A stretch of 9,220 nt of DNA from Spirochaetes bacterium ADurb.Bin110. Its GTDB lineage: Bacteria > Spirochaetota > Spirochaetia > Treponematales > Rectinemataceae. The DNA lies in contig MWDY01000061.1 of NCBI GenBank assembly GCA_002070755.1, positions 1-9,220 on the forward strand, read 5' to 3'. Below, piece after piece: positions 6,553-9,220 of the stretch. Below the pieces are notes generated by a model. The model was not told the origin of the DNA. It did not search any database and saw only the letters and a program-made list of their open reading frames with translations. A program made the translations under genes and the position numbers. Numbering within the stretch: position 1 is the first letter of the stretch; every line of letters starts with the position of its first letter.

Positions 6553-8073
6553 TTATCTTTTTAGCATCGCTCTAGCAAGTTTCCAGAAGTCCCTTAAAGT
6601 TTCACGATAGGAAAAATACCAAATTATGAGTACTATACAGCTTGATGCAGCAAGGCCAATGAAAAACTGCATAAGATAGCTTAGATTAGCACAGGTAATA
6701 AACAAAATTGATTTTGTTACGATAGCAGCGATTAAAGATTCTACAAATATCTGAAGGAAATGCTTCCTTACAGCAGCCCCAAAAGGTGCCTCGCCTATTA
6801 CCTTACGTGATTCACTCCAGAGGTAGGCAGCGCTGACAAAATTAGCGATAACTGTTCCTATTGCTGGTCCCACTAATCCCAAAAATTTGAGTAAAAACAA
6901 GCTTAAAATAACATTTACTATCAAGAATATTATAGAAGATACAAAAATTGGCTTAGTATTTCCTGTTCCTTGAAGAAATATATCAAAGGTGAGCAAATAC
7001 GAAGGAATTAGAAAGAGAAAAGCCTGAAAAATTGGAACTGAATCAATATATTTTGTGGTATATAAGCCAACAATAAACTCATAGCTAAAAATTTCGAGAA
7101 ACACAAAAGCTGGAATGATTATTAATGCCGTTAGTTGGATTGCTCTCCTCCAGACATGGAGGGTTTCTTTGGATATTCCGCCTGTTTCATGATATTTATC
7201 AGCAATTTCAGGAACAAGCGTATTAACAAGAGCTGTCCTGAGTGTTGGCAAGAAAGGAATTACCACTGCACCAATAGTATACACGGCAAAAGAGTTGGCA
7301 GAAAGATATCCCATGATGATAAGCTTAGCGAAGTCTTTAGATAGCAAAGCCATGGGCAAGCGAGCAACAAAATAGATTGAATACCTCAATTGCTCTCTCC
7401 AGTTTTGCTGAATAAAGCAAAACAGCTTTCGTAGGCTGAGCTTAAATGAATCTTTTTGCTTTGCTTTGCTTCTAAGAAAGTAAGAGACTGCTATTGCTGC
7501 ACCTATTACACTTTGAGTGACCACAGCTAATATAATGAATTCAAGCTTTTGTCCTTCATTACTGGCTAAAAAATAAGCAGCAATAGGCAGAAATGAGCAT
7601 AAGGCATAAACAATTCCGAAGGAAAATAGTATTTTTAATTCTCGAATAGTAATAAGTATTTGACGAAAAAAGCTTACTAGGAAAGTGAAGGGAGCAGCAA
7701 TAGAAATAAGTATAAAAAGATTAGCTGTTCCTTGTACTTTTGTGCCTTTAGCTTCAAGAAGAGGAGAAAGAAAAAAGAATAGCAGGATAAAAGCGATTCC
7801 AACGACAATGCTGAAGATATACGTGGATTTGATATAGAGCCATCTCTCTTCTCCCTTAAATCTAGGCAGGAAATACAACGTCGCTGTTGGCAACTCTAAA
7901 AGCATAAATGGAGTAACAAAGGAGAATACAAATGAAACTTCCCTATATATTCCTAGATTGGTCTGAGAAAGCAATCTGGCTAATACAACCCCTACAAATA
8001 GGCTGATTAGACTGCTAAGACTATCTGTAATGGTAAAAATAGAAAATGTTTTTCCTCTGGTCATATTGTTCAT
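6553..8073 (-). CDS. wzx: Wzx-type oligosaccharide flippase (polysaccharide transporter)
   Basis: This 506-residue membrane protein would flip undecaprenyl-linked oligosaccharide across the inner membrane. It is hydrophobic throughout, with about 12-14 candidate membrane helices. It starts MNNMTRGKTFSIFTITDSLSS, typical of the first helix of Polysacc_synt/MOP-superfamily exporters, and has a basic C-terminus (KLARAMLKR). Loop residues such as ARLPMALLSKDFAKL and PFLPTLRTALVNTLVPEI fit O-antigen/teichoic-acid exporters. The frame is open upstream for 66 more codons, but the first part of that reads into the IS3 end. I therefore chose ATG at 8073, which has a modest GAAAG upstream and overlaps a possible small ORF by ATGA. 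A start at 8222 (MKSCKFF) would add a hydrophilic 50-residue extension and has no ribosome binding site. The gene symbol rests on family and context only. Confidence 0.88.
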   Translation of the reverse strand: MNNMTRGKTFSIFTITDSLSSLISLFVGVVLARLLSQTNLGIYREVSFVFSFVTPFMLLELPTATLYFLPRFKGEERWLYIKSTYIFSIVVGIAFILLFFFLSPLLEAKGTKVQGTANLFILISIAAPFTFLVSFFRQILITIRELKILFSFGIVYALCSFLPIAAYFLASNEGQKLEFIILAVVTQSVIGAAIAVSYFLRSKAKQKDSFKLSLRKLFCFIQQNWREQLRYSIYFVARLPMALLSKDFAKLIIMGYLSANSFAVYTIGAVVIPFLPTLRTALVNTLVPEIADKYHETGGISKETLHVWRRAIQLTALIIIPAFVFLEIFSYEFIVGLYTTKYIDSVPIFQAFLFLIPSYLLTFDIFLQGTGNTKPIFVSSIIFLIVNVILSLFLLKFLGLVGPAIGTVIANFVSAAYLWSESRKVIGEAPFGAAVRKHFLQIFVESLIAAIVTKSILFITCANLSYLMQFFIGLAASSCIVLIIWYFSYRETLRDFWKLARAMLKR

Positions 8074-8186
8074 GATATAAGATCTTTCGGCGGCTGCATT
8101 AGATTCTCTCGCATTTGGCTGTCTCTGAACTGTAGGTAATTGCTCCTTTTTGCTTTGGCACAAATGATCTTGTGAGCTGATATCAT
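8070..8186 (-). CDS. Possible 38-codon ORF overlapping the wzx start (unknown)
   Basis: I do not recognise this frame. It begins with ATG at 8186, preceded by AGAGGT with four bases spacing (8191-8196). It encodes MISAHKIICAKAKRS at its N-terminus and is hydrophilic and basic, with no membrane segment. Its TGA overlaps the wzx ATG in the sequence ATGA, the arrangement seen in translationally coupled genes. It may be a leader peptide that helps translate wzx, or a chance frame. An in-frame TGA about 36 bases upstream of its ATG, at the IS3 border, argues against it being the tail of a longer gene cut by the IS. Codons are too few to judge coding bias. Confidence 0.35.
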   Translation of the reverse strand: MISAHKIICAKAKRSNYLQFRDSQMRENLMQPPKDLIS

Positions 8187-8224
8187 AATTACCTCTTCGC
8201 GCAAAAAATTTGCAACTCTTCATC

Positions 8225-8254
8225 TGAATCGTACCGGGTTTGTCGGAGCCTGTT
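8225..8254 (-). repeat. Terminal repeat of the IS3-family element
   Basis: On the plus strand the element border begins TGAATCGTACCGGG and continues to the base next to the OrfB stop (8255). The TG start is typical of IS3-family ends. The partner repeat at the other end is not visible, presumably lost or cut off by the second IS110 element. This border marks where element sequence meets the region upstream of wzx. Confidence 0.6.
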
Positions 8255-8945
8255 CTATGTGAATCCCACACTTATTGATGGACTCATCTGGCTAGTATAA
8301 TACAGTTTTTCATATTCTGCTGGTGGTATGTTGCCAAGAGATTCCAGCAGTCGTTTGCTATTAAACCAAGATACCCAATCCAGCGTTGCATATTCAACCG
8401 CATCGAAGTTCTTCCACGAGCTTTTTTTATAGATCACCTCAGTTTTAAAAAGCCCGATCACACTTTCTGCCAGTGCGTTATCATATGCATCACCGACACT
8501 GCCTACGGACGGCGTGATTCCTTCTTCGGCAAGTCGATCAGTGTAGCGAATAGAAAGATATTGGCTTCCACGATCGCTATGGTGAAATTAGCGACCCACA
8601 GCTGGTTCGGCCGGTCGGCCCAGAATGCCCTTTGGACGAGATCTAAAGGCCTCAGATTACTTTTTGAAGGTATTGTTGTGTGCTTAATTGTCCGATTACG
8701 TGTGCCGCCCTGCAGCCCCATGGTCTTCATTATCCGCTCTGTAGTACAGTGAGCTATTTTGAAACCTTCACGGTGTTAATTGTCGCCATACTTTACGGGC
8801 ACCATATACCTCATGGTTTTCTTCCCATACGCGCTGGATTTCATGCATATCTATTTCGTCTTTTCGATGTTGGGCAGATTGTTTCTCTGGGTACTTCTTT
8901 CAGCCAGCGTCGCAAGGATTCGGCACTGCTGTAATCCGTCACGGT
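8225..8945 (-). mobile_element. Decayed IS3-family insertion sequence
   Basis: This is a fragmentary IS3-type element with a DDE transposase, no longer active. From its 5' side there is an OrfA-like piece (TDYSSAESLRRWLKEV, about 8945-8885) followed directly by an OrfB N-terminal piece (EIDMHEIQRVWEENHEVYG) in another frame. A one-base insertion at about 8773-8778 then shifts frame to REGFKIAHCTTERIMKTMG. The first catalytic aspartate is changed (WVANFT instead of WVADFT, N codon at 8589-8587). At about 8581 the middle of the catalytic core, including the usual stretch up to the second D, is missing. A third frame (8581-8255) continues HSDRGSQYLS to GDAYDNALAES, with the expected 35 residues between D and E, and ends at TAG. 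A terminal repeat follows at 8225-8254. Confidence 0.85.
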
Positions 8946-9032
8946 TAATGATGATATGAGAGCGCTGCACCTGAAGCGCCGGGTAAAGTATGATTACTTC
9001 AATCTTGAATAGCGTTAAGGAGGTGCAGCAAG
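8946..9032 (+). other. Short leader of the second IS110-family element
   Basis: Between the IS3 remnant and the transposase start lie about 90 bases, containing a small hairpin (GCGCT at about 8963-8967 with AGCGC downstream) and a strong ribosome binding site AAGGAGGTG (9017-9025). The left border of the element cannot be fixed, because no flank outside the IS3 remnant is available. The leader looks too short to hold a full bridge RNA of the length reported for IS110-group elements, so any such RNA would more likely be beyond the window on the 3' side. Confidence 0.45.
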
Positions 9033-9220
9033 GTGCAGTATATCGCATTTGATTCGCATAAGCGATACACCTATGCGGTGGTAGAAGAAAAAGAGAAAGG
9101 GCGGGTGATGGAAAAGCGTATCGAGCATAGGAGAGGTGAAATAGGAGCTTTCCTTTCACAGTGTGAAGTTGGCTCGCCTGTAGCCCTTGAGACTATAGGT
9201 TCCTGGTATTGGATTGTGGA
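9033..9220 (+). CDS. IS110-family transposase, N-terminal part (runs off window)
   Basis: The first 62 codons of a second IS110-type recombinase are present. It starts at GTG 9033, eight bases after AAGGAGGTG. The protein begins (V/M)[18 protein letters not shown], the usual first strand of the DEDD domain with the first aspartate at residue 7. It continues to [13 protein letters not shown] with the expected glutamate (ALET). The remaining catalytic residues lie outside the window. It is clearly different from the 2404-3591 transposase ([10 protein letters not shown] against VGIDLAKRHY), so two unrelated IS110 lineages occur in this locus. It lies directly next to the decayed IS3 element and may have inserted into it. 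Confidence 0.85.
   Translation, partial: MQYIAFDSHKRYTYAVVEEKEKGRVMEKRIEHRRGEIGAFLSQCEVGSPVALETIGSWYWIV

Noticed and set aside
8074..8271. Long N-terminal extension of the flippase back to 8271
   Set aside because: Its first residues are encoded by the IS3 terminal repeat and OrfB end, so the long frame is an accident of the insertion.
8851..9159. 102-codon minus-strand frame
   Set aside because: It runs across the IS3 remnant and antisense to the second IS110 transposase, and matches neither the OrfA nor the OrfB frame.

Overview
The window looks like part of a bacterial surface-polysaccharide (O-antigen or capsule type) locus that has been invaded and partly wrecked by insertion sequences. 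The polysaccharide genes all run on the minus strand, so in transcription order they read from right to left. They are a Wzx-type flippase (8073-6553), a DegT/DnrJ/EryC1 sugar aminotransferase broken by one frameshift and one stop (6532-5424), a GT4 glycosyltransferase (5413-4166), a FemAB-like acyltransferase (2103-1117) and a second, intact but window-truncated DegT-type aminotransferase (825-1). The gaps inside the wzx-degT-GT4 block are only about 10-20 bases, as in an operon. Flippase, glycosyltransferase, amino-sugar synthesis and acyl/aminoacyl transfer fit together as assembly and export of a lipid-linked oligosaccharide carrying amino sugars. This suggests a bacterium with a polysaccharide envelope, probably Gram-negative. 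The genus cannot be read from the sequence. The 1-825 gene is visibly GC-richer than the AT-rich genes to its right, so the locus is mosaic.

Three mobile elements are present. (1) A nearly full-length IS110-family element on the plus strand (about 2137-3809) sits between the GT4 and FemAB-like genes. It has a 254-base structured 5' leader, a DEDD transposase gene and a 13-base terminal inverted repeat. Its right end has been rebuilt: the transposase reads out of frame into a remnant of a second, divergent IS110 transposase C-terminus, and the last 108 bases including the right repeat are duplicated in tandem. (2) A decayed IS3-family element (about 8225-8945, minus) has an internal deletion, a frameshift and a D-to-N change in its DDE site. 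Its terminal repeat abuts the sequence upstream of wzx. (3) The start of an unrelated IS110-family transposase (9033 onward, plus) runs off the window.

The most interesting observation is in the leader of element (1). It contains nine bases identical to the left flank of the insertion (GACGAGTAG) and seven bases complementary to the right flank (GTTATCC against GGATAAC). This is what would be expected if the leader encodes a bridge/seek RNA whose target guides are still matched to the site where the element sits. The order of the two pieces, and the structure, need computational checking.

Other features are a possible 38-codon ORF that overlaps the wzx start by ATGA and has a good ribosome binding site, and about 355 bases of AT-rich, apparently non-coding or decayed DNA at 3810-4165. 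I saw no tRNA, rRNA or CRISPR array.
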